Origin: Dongia_B soli
GTDB taxonomy: Bacteria > Pseudomonadota > Alphaproteobacteria > Dongiales > Dongiaceae
DNA length: 64,000 nucleotides
Assembly (NCBI RefSeq): GCF_034044715.1
Contig: NZ_JAXCLW010000001.1
Coordinates: forward strand, 558,001-622,000
Direction: 5' to 3'
The stretch's first letter is position 1; each line of letters opens with the position of its first letter. The notes under the pieces were generated by a model. That model was not told the DNA's origin and ran no database searches. It saw nothing but the letters and a program-made list of their open reading frames with translations. Shown one piece after another: positions 51,471-59,923 of the stretch. The position numbers and the translations under genes are program-made.

Positions 51471-51530
51471 GCAGGTCTTTGCCGGAAAGGTTGTCGGGGG
51501 AGGATTCAGCCGGAAATGATTTCCGTCGTA

Positions 51531-52640
51531 TCACACCGCCAACCGGTCCAACGCCTTCAAGATTTCGTCACCCATCTGCGTGGTCGAGACCTTGGTGCAA
51601 CCGGGTGCCATGATGTCGCCCGTGCGGAACCCACCGGCAACCACTTCCTGGGCCGCCTTATCGAGGAGATCGGCTTCCTTCCCAAGATCGAAGGAATAGC
51701 GCAGCATCATCGACAGGCTGAGCAGGCAGGCGAGCGGGTTTGCCAGATCCTTGCCGGCAATATCCGGGGCCGAGCCATGCACCGGCTCATAGAGCGCGCG
51801 ACGCTTGCCATTGGCATCGGCGGCACCCAGAGAGGCGGAGGGCAACATGCCGAGCGATCCCGTCAGCATGGCGGCGCAATCGCTGAGCAGATCGCCGAAC
51901 AGATTGTCGGTGACGATGACATCGAACTGCTTCGGCTGACGCACCAACTGCATGGCGCAGTTATCGGCATACATATGGCTGAGCTCGATATCCTTGTACT
52001 CGCCATGGAGCTTGGTGACTTCCTCGCGCCACAGCAGGCCGCTTTCCATCACATTGGCCTTCTCGACCGAGCAGAGCTTGCGGCCGCGCTTGCGCGCCAA
52101 TTCGAAGGCGACGCGGGCGACGCGATGGATTTCACTGGTGGTATAGACCTGCGTGTTGACGCCGCGGCGTTCACCGTTGGGCAGATTTTCGATACCGCGT
52201 GGCTGACCGAAATAGACGCCGCCGGTCAATTCGCGGACGATCATGATGTCGAGGCCCTCGACCAATTCCGTCTTCAGGCTGGAAGCTTCCGCCAAGGCAT
52301 CGAAGACCAGGGCCGGGCGCAGATTGGCGAACAGCTCCATATCCTTGCGCAGACGCAAGAGGCCGCGTTCCGGCTTGATTTCGAACGGCAGGTTATCCCA
52401 TTTCGGACCGCCGACGGCCCCCAGCAGAACCGCATCCGCATCCATCGCCTCGGCCATAGTCTCGTCGGTCAGCGGCACACCGTGCTTATCGATCGAGCAG
52501 CCGCCAACCAGGCCGTCGCTCACCGAAAAGCTGAGGCCTTGGCGCTTTTCGAACCAGGTGATGACGCGCTTGACCTGTGTCATGACTTCGGGACCGATGC
52601 CGTCGCCGGCGAGAATCAGCAGCTTCTTATTGGATGCCAT
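51531..52640 (-). CDS. leuB: 3-isopropylmalate dehydrogenase
   Basis: NAD-dependent dehydrogenase of 369 residues that oxidatively decarboxylates 3-isopropylmalate in leucine synthesis. LLILAGDGIGPEVM is the N-terminal phosphate region, MIVRELTGGVYFGQPRG a substrate-binding core, and DVIVTDNLFGDLLSDCAAMLTGSLG holds the metal-binding aspartates; GSAPDIAGK is the NAD-binding loop. Length and motifs are standard. It follows leuD by 79 bases, in the order leuC-(two-component)-leuD-leuB. Confidence 0.97.
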   Translation of the reverse strand: MASNKKLLILAGDGIGPEVMTQVKRVITWFEKRQGLSFSVSDGLVGGCSIDKHGVPLTDETMAEAMDADAVLLGAVGGPKWDNLPFEIKPERGLLRLRKDMELFANLRPALVFDALAEASSLKTELVEGLDIMIVRELTGGVYFGQPRGIENLPNGERRGVNTQVYTTSEIHRVARVAFELARKRGRKLCSVEKANVMESGLLWREEVTKLHGEYKDIELSHMYADNCAMQLVRQPKQFDVIVTDNLFGDLLSDCAAMLTGSLGMLPSASLGAADANGKRRALYEPVHGSAPDIAGKDLANPLACLLSLSMMLRYSFDLGKEADLLDKAAQEVVAGGFRTGDIMAPGCTKVSTTQMGDEILKALDRLAV

Positions 52641-52719
52641 GAGGTCGATCGCTTTCAGGAATCTTTAGTCGGAGAATAAAATGAATGCCGGCGACACGGG
52701 CCGCATCGCCGGCGGCAGC

Positions 52720-53328
52720 TCACCAAAGCCAGGGCTGGCTGAGCTTATTCTTGCTTTCGTAGCTGGCGATATCCGGAGCCTTCTGCATGGTCAGGCCGAT
52801 ATCGTCCAGGCCATTCAGCAGGCAGTGCTTGCGGAAGGGATCGATGTCGAAGCGGATGACACCGCCATCGGGGCCACGCAATTCCTGCTTTTCCAGATCG
52901 ACGGTGATAACTGCGTTAGCGCCGCGATTAGCATCGTCCATCAGTTTGTCGACATCTTCCTGGGGCAGTTTGATCGGCAGGATGCCGTTCTTGAAGCAGT
53001 TGTTGTAGAAGATGTCGGCGAAGCTTGGCGCGATGATGCAGCGGATGCCGAAATCCAGCAGCGCCCAGGGCGCGTGTTCGCGCGAGGAACCGCAACCGAA
53101 ATTATCGCCTGCCACCAGGATCTCAGCCTTGCGATAAGCCGGCTTGTTCAGCACGAAATCCGGCACTTCCTTGCCATCCGGCGTATAACGCATCTCGTCG
53201 AACAGGTTCTTGCCGAGCCCCGTGCGCTTGATGGTTTTCAGGAACTGCTTCGGAATGATCATGTCGGTATCGACATTGATCATGGGCAATGGGGCGGCAA
53301 CACCAGTCAAAACGGTAAATTTTTGCAT
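52720..53328 (-). CDS. leuD: 3-isopropylmalate dehydratase small subunit
   Basis: Small swivel-domain subunit of isopropylmalate isomerase, 202 residues. MQKFTVLTGVAAPLPMINVDTDMIIP and GDNFGCGSSREHAPWAL are the family signatures; the FGCGSSREHA loop contacts the substrate and the LeuC iron-sulfur cluster. ATG 53328 was chosen since MQKFT is the usual start; a longer frame to 53385 adds unrelated residues. It works as a heterodimer with LeuC, whose gene here is separated by two regulatory genes. Confidence 0.95.
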   Translation of the reverse strand: MQKFTVLTGVAAPLPMINVDTDMIIPKQFLKTIKRTGLGKNLFDEMRYTPDGKEVPDFVLNKPAYRKAEILVAGDNFGCGSSREHAPWALLDFGIRCIIAPSFADIFYNNCFKNGILPIKLPQEDVDKLMDDANRGANAVITVDLEKQELRGPDGGVIRFDIDPFRKHCLLNGLDDIGLTMQKAPDIASYESKNKLSQPWLW

Positions 53329-53504
53329 GATTCCCGGCTCTTTCTTGGCCGGATCGGACGGTGCCGCACACAGGCGACCCGCCATGACCGGCCGGATCGC
53401 CGGCTTTTATGTCACGCTCATCCTCATGAAACAAGCCCGGAGTCCGCGCAGGCGCCGGACGGCTGCTGCGCGACGATTGCAGGCTGCCTAGGTCGCGACG
53501 GGCA

Positions 53505-54893
53505 TCATGACCGGCTCAGCAGCGGCACCTGCAAGGTGAAGCGGGCACCCCCGCCGGGATTATCATCGACCGACAGGCTGCCATGGTGCAGTTCGGCGAT
53601 CCGCTGGGCGATCGCCAGCCCGAGCCCGGCATTGCCCGTGCTGCGCCGATCGGCCCGCCAAAAGCGGTGGAACAGGCGCTGGCGGTCCACTGGCGGAATA
53701 CCAGGCCCCCGATCGGCGACGCCAACCTTGCCGGCCGGATCGAGGGTCAATTCGACCTCGGTGCCTTCTGCCGTGTAGCGCAAGGCGTTTTCGACCAGGT
53801 TGCGCAAAGCCTGGTAGATCGCATCGGGATTGCCACGCACCAGGATGGGCTGTTCGGCCCCATTGACCGCGATCCCCCGATTCTGGCTGATCGCCAAAGG
53901 TGCCATCAAGGCCGCCAGCTCCAGGGAAATGGCACTGAGATCGGCGCTATCGCTGCTTTGGATGGTGAGTGCTTCGAGCTGAGCCACCATGGTCATTTGG
54001 CCGACCAGCCGCGTCATGCGTTCGACATCGGCCCGCAGCGGTTGCAGGTCCCGATCGCCGCCAAGGCTTTCCAGATGTGCCGCGAGTACGGCCAGCGGCG
54101 TCCGCAATTCATGCGCCGCATCGGCCATGAAATCGCGCTGCAGGCGAAACCCGTCATCGAGCCGGCCTAGCGCCCCATTGATGGTGCGGACCGGTTCCAG
54201 CAATTCCGCCGGCAGATCGTCGGTCGGCAAGCGCAGATCGGTTCGCAAAGGACCGATCGCAGCGGCAAAACGCTGCAGGCGTTCGAGCGGCGCCAGGGCC
54301 GAGCGCACGGTGAGGCTGAGAACGGCGAGCAGGACAAGCGACATCGGAATGGCGAAGGGGAGAAACTCACCAAGCCATTCCTGGGTCAAAGCATCGATTC
54401 CCACCATTGTGGCGCTGGGCCTGGCGGTGATCTGAACGATCAATCGCTGATTATCGATCGTCAGCACGCTGACCAGGGTGAAGACATGCCGTTTCAGCGG
54501 ACGCCCGTCCTTCAGTGGCCGCTGGATCAGGAAATCGCTGATATCGTCTTCGCCATCAAGGCCAATGATCGGCAAGGGCTGAAGAAGGTCGGCATCGTGT
54601 CCGCCGCGCAGCAATTCCCGCCCCGTCGAATCGCGAAGGAGATAGGCGACGCCGCTGGGAATACCGTCGGGATTGAGCTGCCAGGACCCGTCGGGCTGGC
54701 GCTGGAGATTGCGCTCAACCGTATCGGTGATTTCCTGCAGCTTGCCGAACAGGATATCGCTATTGGCGCTGCGGTAGATCAGGAAGAGCGCCGCACCGAC
54801 CAGCAGGCAAAAGAAAATGCAGACCCCGCCGAGCCTGAGAAGGAGGCGGGACTGCAACGATCGGTTGGTAAAGGCACGTTTGAACTGACCCAT
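53505..54893 (-). CDS. Two-component sensor histidine kinase
   Basis: Inner-membrane sensor kinase of about 462 residues. Two membrane helices (about 20-41 and 176-198) flank a periplasmic sensor domain of ~135 residues with no recognised fold, followed by a HAMP-like region. The H box is DAAHELRTPLA with His261 as the phosphorylated residue; N box NLVENALRYT; G1 DRGPGIPP; G2 GNAGLGLAI. The TctE/QseC style of periplasmic region and adjacent OmpR-type regulator suggest a citrate- or cation-type signal, but no ligand is claimed. Start uncertain: an upstream TTG at 54989 directly abuts the response regulator stop. Confidence 0.9.
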   Translation of the reverse strand: MGQFKRAFTNRSLQSRLLLRLGGVCIFFCLLVGAALFLIYRSANSDILFGKLQEITDTVERNLQRQPDGSWQLNPDGIPSGVAYLLRDSTGRELLRGGHDADLLQPLPIIGLDGEDDISDFLIQRPLKDGRPLKRHVFTLVSVLTIDNQRLIVQITARPSATMVGIDALTQEWLGEFLPFAIPMSLVLLAVLSLTVRSALAPLERLQRFAAAIGPLRTDLRLPTDDLPAELLEPVRTINGALGRLDDGFRLQRDFMADAAHELRTPLAVLAAHLESLGGDRDLQPLRADVERMTRLVGQMTMVAQLEALTIQSSDSADLSAISLELAALMAPLAISQNRGIAVNGAEQPILVRGNPDAIYQALRNLVENALRYTAEGTEVELTLDPAGKVGVADRGPGIPPVDRQRLFHRFWRADRRSTGNAGLGLAIAQRIAELHHGSLSVDDNPGGGARFTLQVPLLSRS

Positions 54894-54989
54894 GACTGCG
54901 GAGCCCGGTAAGCTCGCCGTCCCCGAACCGACGGCCCTTCCGCCCCCTTGATCGATACGCCCGTCAGGCAGTCTCCGGCCGGTGAGCAA

Positions 54990-55664
54990 TCAGTGAGGCT
55001 CCATCACCATATACCCAACACCGCGGACGGTGTGGAGATGAATATCGGCACCGCTGGCAGTGAGTTTCTTCCGCAAGCGGGAGACAAGCACTTCCAGGGC
55101 ATTGGTGCCGACTTCATCATCGAAACCATAGATGCCATCCTCGATGATGGTCCGATTGACGACATTGCCCGGACGCCGCAGCAGGATTTCCATCAACGCC
55201 AATTCGCGTCGGGTCAGCCCAGCGCGCTTGCCTTCCACCATCAGGGCCGGACCGGAAGTATCCAGGCTGACATTGCCGAGATTGAGTTGCACGCCGAGAG
55301 CGGCGCCGGGACGGCGCAGCAGCGCCTTGATGCGGGCAACCAGCTCCTCCATGGCGAAGGGCTTGGTCATGTAGTCATCGGCACCGTGATTGAGACCGTT
55401 GACCCGGTCGCTGAGGCCATCGCGGGCCGTGAGTACTAGGATGGGCGTCGAATCGCCGGCAGCGCGCCGAGCCTGTAACAAATCAAGTCCATTGCCATCC
55501 GGCAAACCGAGATCCAGAATTACCGCATCGAAGCGGGCACCTGCCATAGCAGCATCGGCGTCACGGATATCCGCAACCCGATCGACGGTAAAATTGGCGT
55601 CCCGCAACGCCTTTTCTAGGAATTCCGACAGACGGTCGTTGTCCTCGATCAACAGCAATCGCAT
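54990..55664 (-). CDS. Response regulator, OmpR/PhoB family
   Basis: A 224-residue regulator with a receiver domain (about 1-115) and a winged-helix DNA-binding domain (about 125-220). Acidic pocket Glu7/Asp8 and phospho-acceptor Asp51 (ILDLGLPDG) are present, with Thr in LVLTARD and Lys in YMTKPF. The recognition helix region is TNALEVLVSRLRKKL with the wing GVGYM. It lies immediately before its kinase gene. A perfect palindrome, TGTCAGC-AA-GCTGACA, upstream may be its own binding site. Target genes are unknown; the position inside the leucine cluster may be accidental. Confidence 0.93.
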   Translation of the reverse strand: MRLLLIEDNDRLSEFLEKALRDANFTVDRVADIRDADAAMAGARFDAVILDLGLPDGNGLDLLQARRAAGDSTPILVLTARDGLSDRVNGLNHGADDYMTKPFAMEELVARIKALLRRPGAALGVQLNLGNVSLDTSGPALMVEGKRAGLTRRELALMEILLRRPGNVVNRTIIEDGIYGFDDEVGTNALEVLVSRLRKKLTASGADIHLHTVRGVGYMVMEPH

Positions 55665-55804
55665 TCCGTTTCAGTCCCTTAATTTCGCCGATGGTCGCCG
55701 AAAAACGGTGTCTCGGCAGATGGTGTCGCTTGCAGCCGAAGGCTGCGGTTCGGGGTGCAACCGCAGCGAGGCGGCGCAACGGGATGGAGCATAGAAAGCC
55801 GGCC

Positions 55805-55820
55805 TGTCAGCAAGCTGACA
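55805..55820. promoter_or_regulatory. 16-bp palindrome upstream of the response regulator
   Basis: TGTCAGC and GCTGACA are separated by two bases, 141 bases before the regulator start and 60 bases after the leuC terminator. A candidate autoregulatory or other operator. Confidence 0.5.
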
Positions 55821-55879
55821 CAAAAGCAAGGTTATAAAAAAAGTTCGATACGGTCCAAGAATCGAGCGGGATCAATAGC

Positions 55880-55908
55880 AAAAGGGCGGCACCGACAGAG
55901 TGCCGCCC
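55880..55908 (-). terminator. Terminator of leuC
   Basis: GGGCGGCAC and GTGCCGCCC form a perfect 9-bp stem with a 7-base loop, followed on the minus strand by TTTT. It ends leuC and separates it from the two-component genes. Confidence 0.8.
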
Positions 55909-55954
55909 CTCGATAGACGTAAGTAAGCCAGCCGGCTGGCTTGGCTAAGCCGGA

Positions 55955-57361
55955 TCAGCCGACCTTTCGCACATCCGCAAGATGACCGGTGATCGCCGCC
56001 GCCGCCGCCATGGCCGGGCTCATCAGATGAGTCCGCCCGCCACGGCCTTGGCGGCCTTCGAAATTGCGGTTCGAGGTCGAGGCGCAACGTTCGCCCGGTG
56101 ACAGCCGGTCCGGATTCATCGCCAGGCACATCGAACAACCAGGCTCGCGCCAGTCAAAACCGGCTTCGATCAGGATCTTGTCGAGGCCTTCCTCTTCCGC
56201 CTGCGCCTTCACCAGACCCGAACCCGGGACCACCATGGCATTGACGTGGGAGGCCACCTTCTTGCCCTTGGCGACCTTGGCGACTTCGCGCAAATCTTCG
56301 ATCCGGCCGTTGGTACAGGAACCGATGAAGACCCGGTCGACCTTCACATCAGTCAGATGGGTGCCCGGCGTCAGGCCCATGTAATCCAGCGCACGCTGCA
56401 TCGCCTTGCGCTTGGCTTCGTCCGCAACATTGGCGGGATTGGGCACTGAAGCGGTGATCGGCAGGACGTCTTCCGGGCTGGTTCCCCAGGTCACTTGCGG
56501 CACCAGATCCGAGGCCTTCAGCACGATCTCGGTGTCGTATTTGGCATCGGGATCGGAGGGCAGGGTCTTCCAGAAAGCCACGGCCTGTTCGAATGCCCCG
56601 CCTTTCGGCGATTGCGGCAAGCCCTTCAAATATTCAAATGTGGTCTCGTCCGGCGCAATCAGGCCGGCGCGGGCACCAGCCTCGATCGACATGTTGCAGA
56701 TCGTCATGCGGCCTTCCATGGAGAGGTCGCGGATCGCCTTGCCGGCATATTCGATCACATGGCCGGTGCCACCGGCGGTGCCGATCTTGCCGATGATAGC
56801 GAGGATCAGGTCCTTGGCGGTGACGCCCAGCGGCAGATCGCCCTCCACCGTGATGCGCATGTTCTTGGCGGGACGCTGGATCAGCGTCTGAGTGGCCAGG
56901 ACATGTTCCACTTCCGAGGTGCCGATGCCAAAGGCCAGGGAGCCGAAAGCGCCATGGGTCGAGGTATGGGAGTCGCCGCAGACGATGGTCATGCCGGGCT
57001 GCGTGAATCCCTGTTCCGGGCCGATGATATGCACGATCCCTTGGCGGGGATCATCCATTCGGAAATAGGGAATGTCGAAATCCGCGCAATTCTTCTCCAG
57101 CGTTTCGATCTGGATGCGGCTCTCTTCTTCCTGGATGCCTTTCGACCGGTCGGAAGTCGGCACGTTGTGGTCGGCGACCGCCAAAGTGGCGTTGGGACGG
57201 TGCACCTTGCGGCCGGCACTGCGCAGCCCTTCGAAAGCTTGCGGGCTGGTGACCTCGTGGACAAGATGCCGGTCGATATAGATGAGACAGGTTCCGTCCT
57301 CCTGGCGATGCACCAGATGATTGTCCCAGATCTTGTCGAACAGCGTCTTCGGTTGTGCCAT
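55955..57361 (-). CDS. leuC: 3-isopropylmalate dehydratase large subunit
   Basis: Large aconitase-like subunit of isopropylmalate isomerase, 468 residues. MAQPKTLFDKIWDNHLVH is the family start, VCGDSHTSTHGAFGSLAFGIGTSE the substrate/ cluster region, and three Cys ligands of the [4Fe-4S] cluster are in GSCTNGR and PGCSMCLAMN. The ATG at 57361 is used because family members start there; the frame extends to 57433. Normally followed by leuD; here leuC has its own terminator and a two-component system lies before leuD, so leuC and leuD are expected to be separate transcripts. Confidence 0.96.
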   Translation of the reverse strand: MAQPKTLFDKIWDNHLVHRQEDGTCLIYIDRHLVHEVTSPQAFEGLRSAGRKVHRPNATLAVADHNVPTSDRSKGIQEEESRIQIETLEKNCADFDIPYFRMDDPRQGIVHIIGPEQGFTQPGMTIVCGDSHTSTHGAFGSLAFGIGTSEVEHVLATQTLIQRPAKNMRITVEGDLPLGVTAKDLILAIIGKIGTAGGTGHVIEYAGKAIRDLSMEGRMTICNMSIEAGARAGLIAPDETTFEYLKGLPQSPKGGAFEQAVAFWKTLPSDPDAKYDTEIVLKASDLVPQVTWGTSPEDVLPITASVPNPANVADEAKRKAMQRALDYMGLTPGTHLTDVKVDRVFIGSCTNGRIEDLREVAKVAKGKKVASHVNAMVVPGSGLVKAQAEEEGLDKILIEAGFDWREPGCSMCLAMNPDRLSPGERCASTSNRNFEGRQGRGGRTHLMSPAMAAAAAITGHLADVRKVG

Positions 57362-57609
57362 GGCGGCCACACGTCCTTGATCGTCAATGTCCCGCATCGC
57401 TCCAGCCGCCGATGGTCGGAAAGCCGCTGGCACGATCGCGGTATGCCTCGATTACAATATCCGCGGCGGCAGAATCGGCCCCGCCGAGGATCTTGTCACT
57501 CACTACCGGGGCCAAGCCTAGCGGCACGGCGCGAACCGATGCCGGGCATGGCCCCTCCCCGGCTAGGCCGGGCCAACATTCATCGAGTCTGACGACCCGA
57601 TGATCGGTC

Positions 57610-58005
57610 TTATTCGCCGGCCGCTTCAGAAGCGGTCGTCGTCGTCGTCGTCGTCTTTTCGGCGATACGAGCCGCCTTGCCGCGCAGGCCGCGCAGGTAA
57701 TAGAGCTTCGCACGACGCACATCGCCACGGCGGATTAGCTCCACGCTCACCAGACGCGGGCTATAGAGCGGGAATACGCGCTCCACACCTTCGCCGTAAG
57801 AAATCTTGCGCACGGTGAAGGACGAATTCACCCCGGCATTCTTGCGGGCAATGCAGACGCCCTCGAAAGCCTGGACACGTTCGCGGTCGCCTTCGACCAC
57901 CTTCACATTCACCTTCACAGTATCACCGGGCGCGAATTCCGGCAGCTTCGACGCCGCAGCCAGCTTAGCAACCTGGTCCTTCTCGAAATCATGCAATGTC
58001 GTCAT
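57610..58005 (-). CDS. rplS: 50S ribosomal protein L19
   Basis: Large-subunit protein L19, 131 residues. FAPGDTVKVNVKVVEGDRERVQAFEGV and SFTVRKISYGEGVERVFPLYSPRL carry the L19 signature and GKAARIAEK ends the conserved core. A C-terminal tail of seven threonines is encoded by a GTC (plus strand) triplet tract, then ASEAAGE. The tail is absent from E. coli L19. It follows trmD by 66 bases in the standard order rpsP-rimM-trmD-rplS. Confidence 0.97.
   Translation of the reverse strand: MTTLHDFEKDQVAKLAAASKLPEFAPGDTVKVNVKVVEGDRERVQAFEGVCIARKNAGVNSSFTVRKISYGEGVERVFPLYSPRLVSVELIRRGDVRRAKLYYLRGLRGKAARIAEKTTTTTTTASEAAGE
57635..57655. repeat. Seven-copy GTC microsatellite in rplS
   Basis: Uninterrupted (GTC)7 on the plus strand, which codes for the Thr tract at the C-terminus of L19. 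Such tracts can expand or contract without breaking the frame. Confidence 0.9.
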
Positions 58006-58071
58006 GACACAGTTCCTTCCTTGTAATGTCGTCCGGCGCCCAGGCTTTCGCGGGTTGGGCCCCGGTATCTG

Positions 58072-58833
58072 TTACGCCTTGTCCTTCTCGGCGCGTTTCT
58101 CATAGGCCGCCCATAAATCGGGCCGCCGCAATCTCGTCACGTCCTCCGCCTGACGTCGCCGCCAGGCATTGATCTTCTCGTGGTGCCCGGAGAGCAGAAC
58201 TTCCGGCACCGGGCGGCCCCGCCAGACGGCTGGCCGCGTGTAATGGGGATATTCCAGCAATCCCCGTTCGAAACTCTCTTCATCCAGCGTTTCGGCCGCT
58301 CCCATCACACCGGGTATCAACCGAACCACCGCATCCATCAGCGCCAGCGCCGCGACCTCCCCGCCGGACAGGACGAAGTCGCCGAGGCTGACTTCCATCA
58401 ATCCGCGGGCCTCGATGACCCTTTCATCAAGGCCTTCATAGCGGCCGCAAAGCATCACGCAACCCGGTTCACGGACCAGTTCCTTGACCAGCGCCTGATC
58501 CAGCACCCGACCACGCGGGCTGAAATAGATCGCCGGCCCGGCCGAAACCGCACCAACCGAGGCCATATCCGCGTCCGGCTGCATCGCTGCTGCCAGCGCT
58601 GCATCGACCACATCCGGCCGCATCACCATTCCCGGCCCTCCACCGAAGGGGGTGTCGTCGACCGAGCGATGTTTATCCAGCGCGAAACTGCGGATATCCA
58701 TCACTTCGAGACGCCAATCCCCTCGTTCCAGCGCCCTGCCGGCAAGACTGTGGCCGAGCGGTCCCGGAAACATCTCCGGGAACAGGGTCAGCACACGCGC
58801 CCGCCAAGCGGGAACCCGAACAGCGTCGGTCAC
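58072..58833 (-). CDS. trmD: tRNA (guanine37-N1)-methyltransferase TrmD
   Basis: SPOUT-class SAM-dependent enzyme of 253 residues that methylates G37 of tRNAs with GG at 36-37, preventing frameshifting. Signatures GGGPGMVMRPDV, CGRYEGLDERV and GDFVLSGGEVAALAL (trefoil-knot SAM site) are present, with the catalytic Asp in the DxxxR of the C-terminal domain. Its start overlaps the rimM stop by four bases (ATGA), so the two are coupled. Confidence 0.97.
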   Translation of the reverse strand: MTDAVRVPAWRARVLTLFPEMFPGPLGHSLAGRALERGDWRLEVMDIRSFALDKHRSVDDTPFGGGPGMVMRPDVVDAALAAAMQPDADMASVGAVSAGPAIYFSPRGRVLDQALVKELVREPGCVMLCGRYEGLDERVIEARGLMEVSLGDFVLSGGEVAALALMDAVVRLIPGVMGAAETLDEESFERGLLEYPHYTRPAVWRGRPVPEVLLSGHHEKINAWRRRQAEDVTRLRRPDLWAAYEKRAEKDKA

Positions 58834-59438
58834 CGGCCGCTCACCTCGCCTTCCGTCCCGACATCTTCGCCGCCGTCTTTCGGGCCGTCTTCCTCGCCAT
58901 CACGGCTCGGCGCGGCGAAGAAGTCTTCCGGCAGGTCGATCGTCAGAAAGCCGCCGGCCAGATCGATCTCCGGCACGAAGGCCTTGGCGAAAGGCACATC
59001 GAAGCTGCCTTCGGCCGCGCCCTCCACCATGAGCAGATCGCCGGCGCCATAATTGGCCACATCGACCACCCGGCCGAAATCAGCACCCTGCTTGTCGCGC
59101 ACCGCAAGGCCGATCAGATCCGTCAGGTAGAATTCCTCGGGATCGTCACTGGCCGGCAGTTGCGCGCGCGGCACGAACAGGCGCTGGCCCTTCAAGGCTT
59201 CCGCGGCATTGCGATCGGCGACACCGCCGATCCGGCCGATCAGCAGTGCCTTTGAGGGAGGAGCCTTACCCGGCAGGTCACCGCCCTTGCCGGTCAGAGT
59301 GAGGTCGAAGCGGCGCGTACCGCCCTCATCAAAGAGCGGACCATAAGCCGCGATCGCCGCCGGTTCGGCCGTGAAGGCCTTCACCTTCACCTCGCCCCGG
59401 ACGCCATGCGCACCTGTGATCGCACCGACCAGCACCAT
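58830..59438 (-). CDS. rimM: Ribosome maturation factor RimM
   Basis: A 202-residue factor for 16S rRNA processing and 30S head assembly; binds S19. VLVGAITGAHGVRGEVKVK is the RimM N-terminal domain start, and the C-terminal PRC barrel has EFYLTDLIGLAVRDKQG. ATG 59438 was chosen because GGAGAG lies just upstream; an ATG at 59474 would add twelve residues with no ribosome site. The C-terminal tail (PSRDGEEDGPKDGGEDVGTE) is an acidic, Gly-rich extension. Fourth gene in the conserved run ffh-(VOC)-rpsP-rimM-trmD-rplS. Confidence 0.95.
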   Translation of the reverse strand: MVLVGAITGAHGVRGEVKVKAFTAEPAAIAAYGPLFDEGGTRRFDLTLTGKGGDLPGKAPPSKALLIGRIGGVADRNAAEALKGQRLFVPRAQLPASDDPEEFYLTDLIGLAVRDKQGADFGRVVDVANYGAGDLLMVEGAAEGSFDVPFAKAFVPEIDLAGGFLTIDLPEDFFAAPSRDGEEDGPKDGGEDVGTEGEVSGR

Positions 59439-59515
59439 CTTCTCTCCAACCGTCTTGCGACTCTCTGCCGTCATGCTGACGCAGCGGGTTCTGTCAGAAC
59501 GGAACGACTGTCAGC

Positions 59516-59872
59516 TCAGGCTTCCGCAGCCTTGGCAGCAGCTTCCGCAGCGGCCTTGGCGCGCTCCTGGGCCTTCGCCTTCGGCTGCGACTGCTTCGGC
59601 TGTTCGCGGTGCTTCGGCGCCTCACCGAGGCCGGCGCGCGCCAAGAACAGGGCAACGCGATCGCTGGGCGTCGCACCGACCTTCAGCCAATGCTGGGCGC
59701 GTTCGGTGTCCAGCACCACGCGGTTCGGATCGTCCTTCTGCAGCATGGGGTTGTAGGTGCCGATCTTCTCGACGAACTTGCCGTCACGGGCAAAATGCGA
59801 TTCGGCCACAACGATGCGGTAGAAGGGACGCTTCTTGGCGCCACCACGGGCCAGACGAATCTTCAACGACAT
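59516..59872 (-). CDS. rpsP: 30S ribosomal protein S16
   Basis: Small-subunit protein S16, 118 residues, longer than the ~82 of E. coli because of a C-terminal Ala/Lys/Glu-rich tail (about 80-118, PKAKAQERAKAAAEAAAKAAEA in part), common in alphaproteobacteria. MSLKIRLARGGAKKRPFYRIVVAE is the family start and NPMLQKDDPNRVVLDTERAQHWL the core. It is first in the rpsP-rimM-trmD-rplS order, but a VOC-protein gene lies between it and ffh. Confidence 0.97.
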   Translation of the reverse strand: MSLKIRLARGGAKKRPFYRIVVAESHFARDGKFVEKIGTYNPMLQKDDPNRVVLDTERAQHWLKVGATPSDRVALFLARAGLGEAPKHREQPKQSQPKAKAQERAKAAAEAAAKAAEA

Positions 59873-59923
59873 ATTTGGTTATCTCCTTTTGAAACGCTGA
59901 TCTCTTAATGCGGTAAATTCGGG

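Noticed and set aside
57558..57572. CCCGGC/GCCGGG hairpin after rplS
   Set aside because: It may mark the 3' end of the rplS transcript, but there is no T-run and the stem is short in a GC-rich region.
57384..57608. Short minus-strand frame between rplS and leuC ending in GWSDAGH
   Set aside because: A GTG start is possible and the sequence looks plausible, but there is no ribosome site and no recognisable family; too weak to list as a gene.
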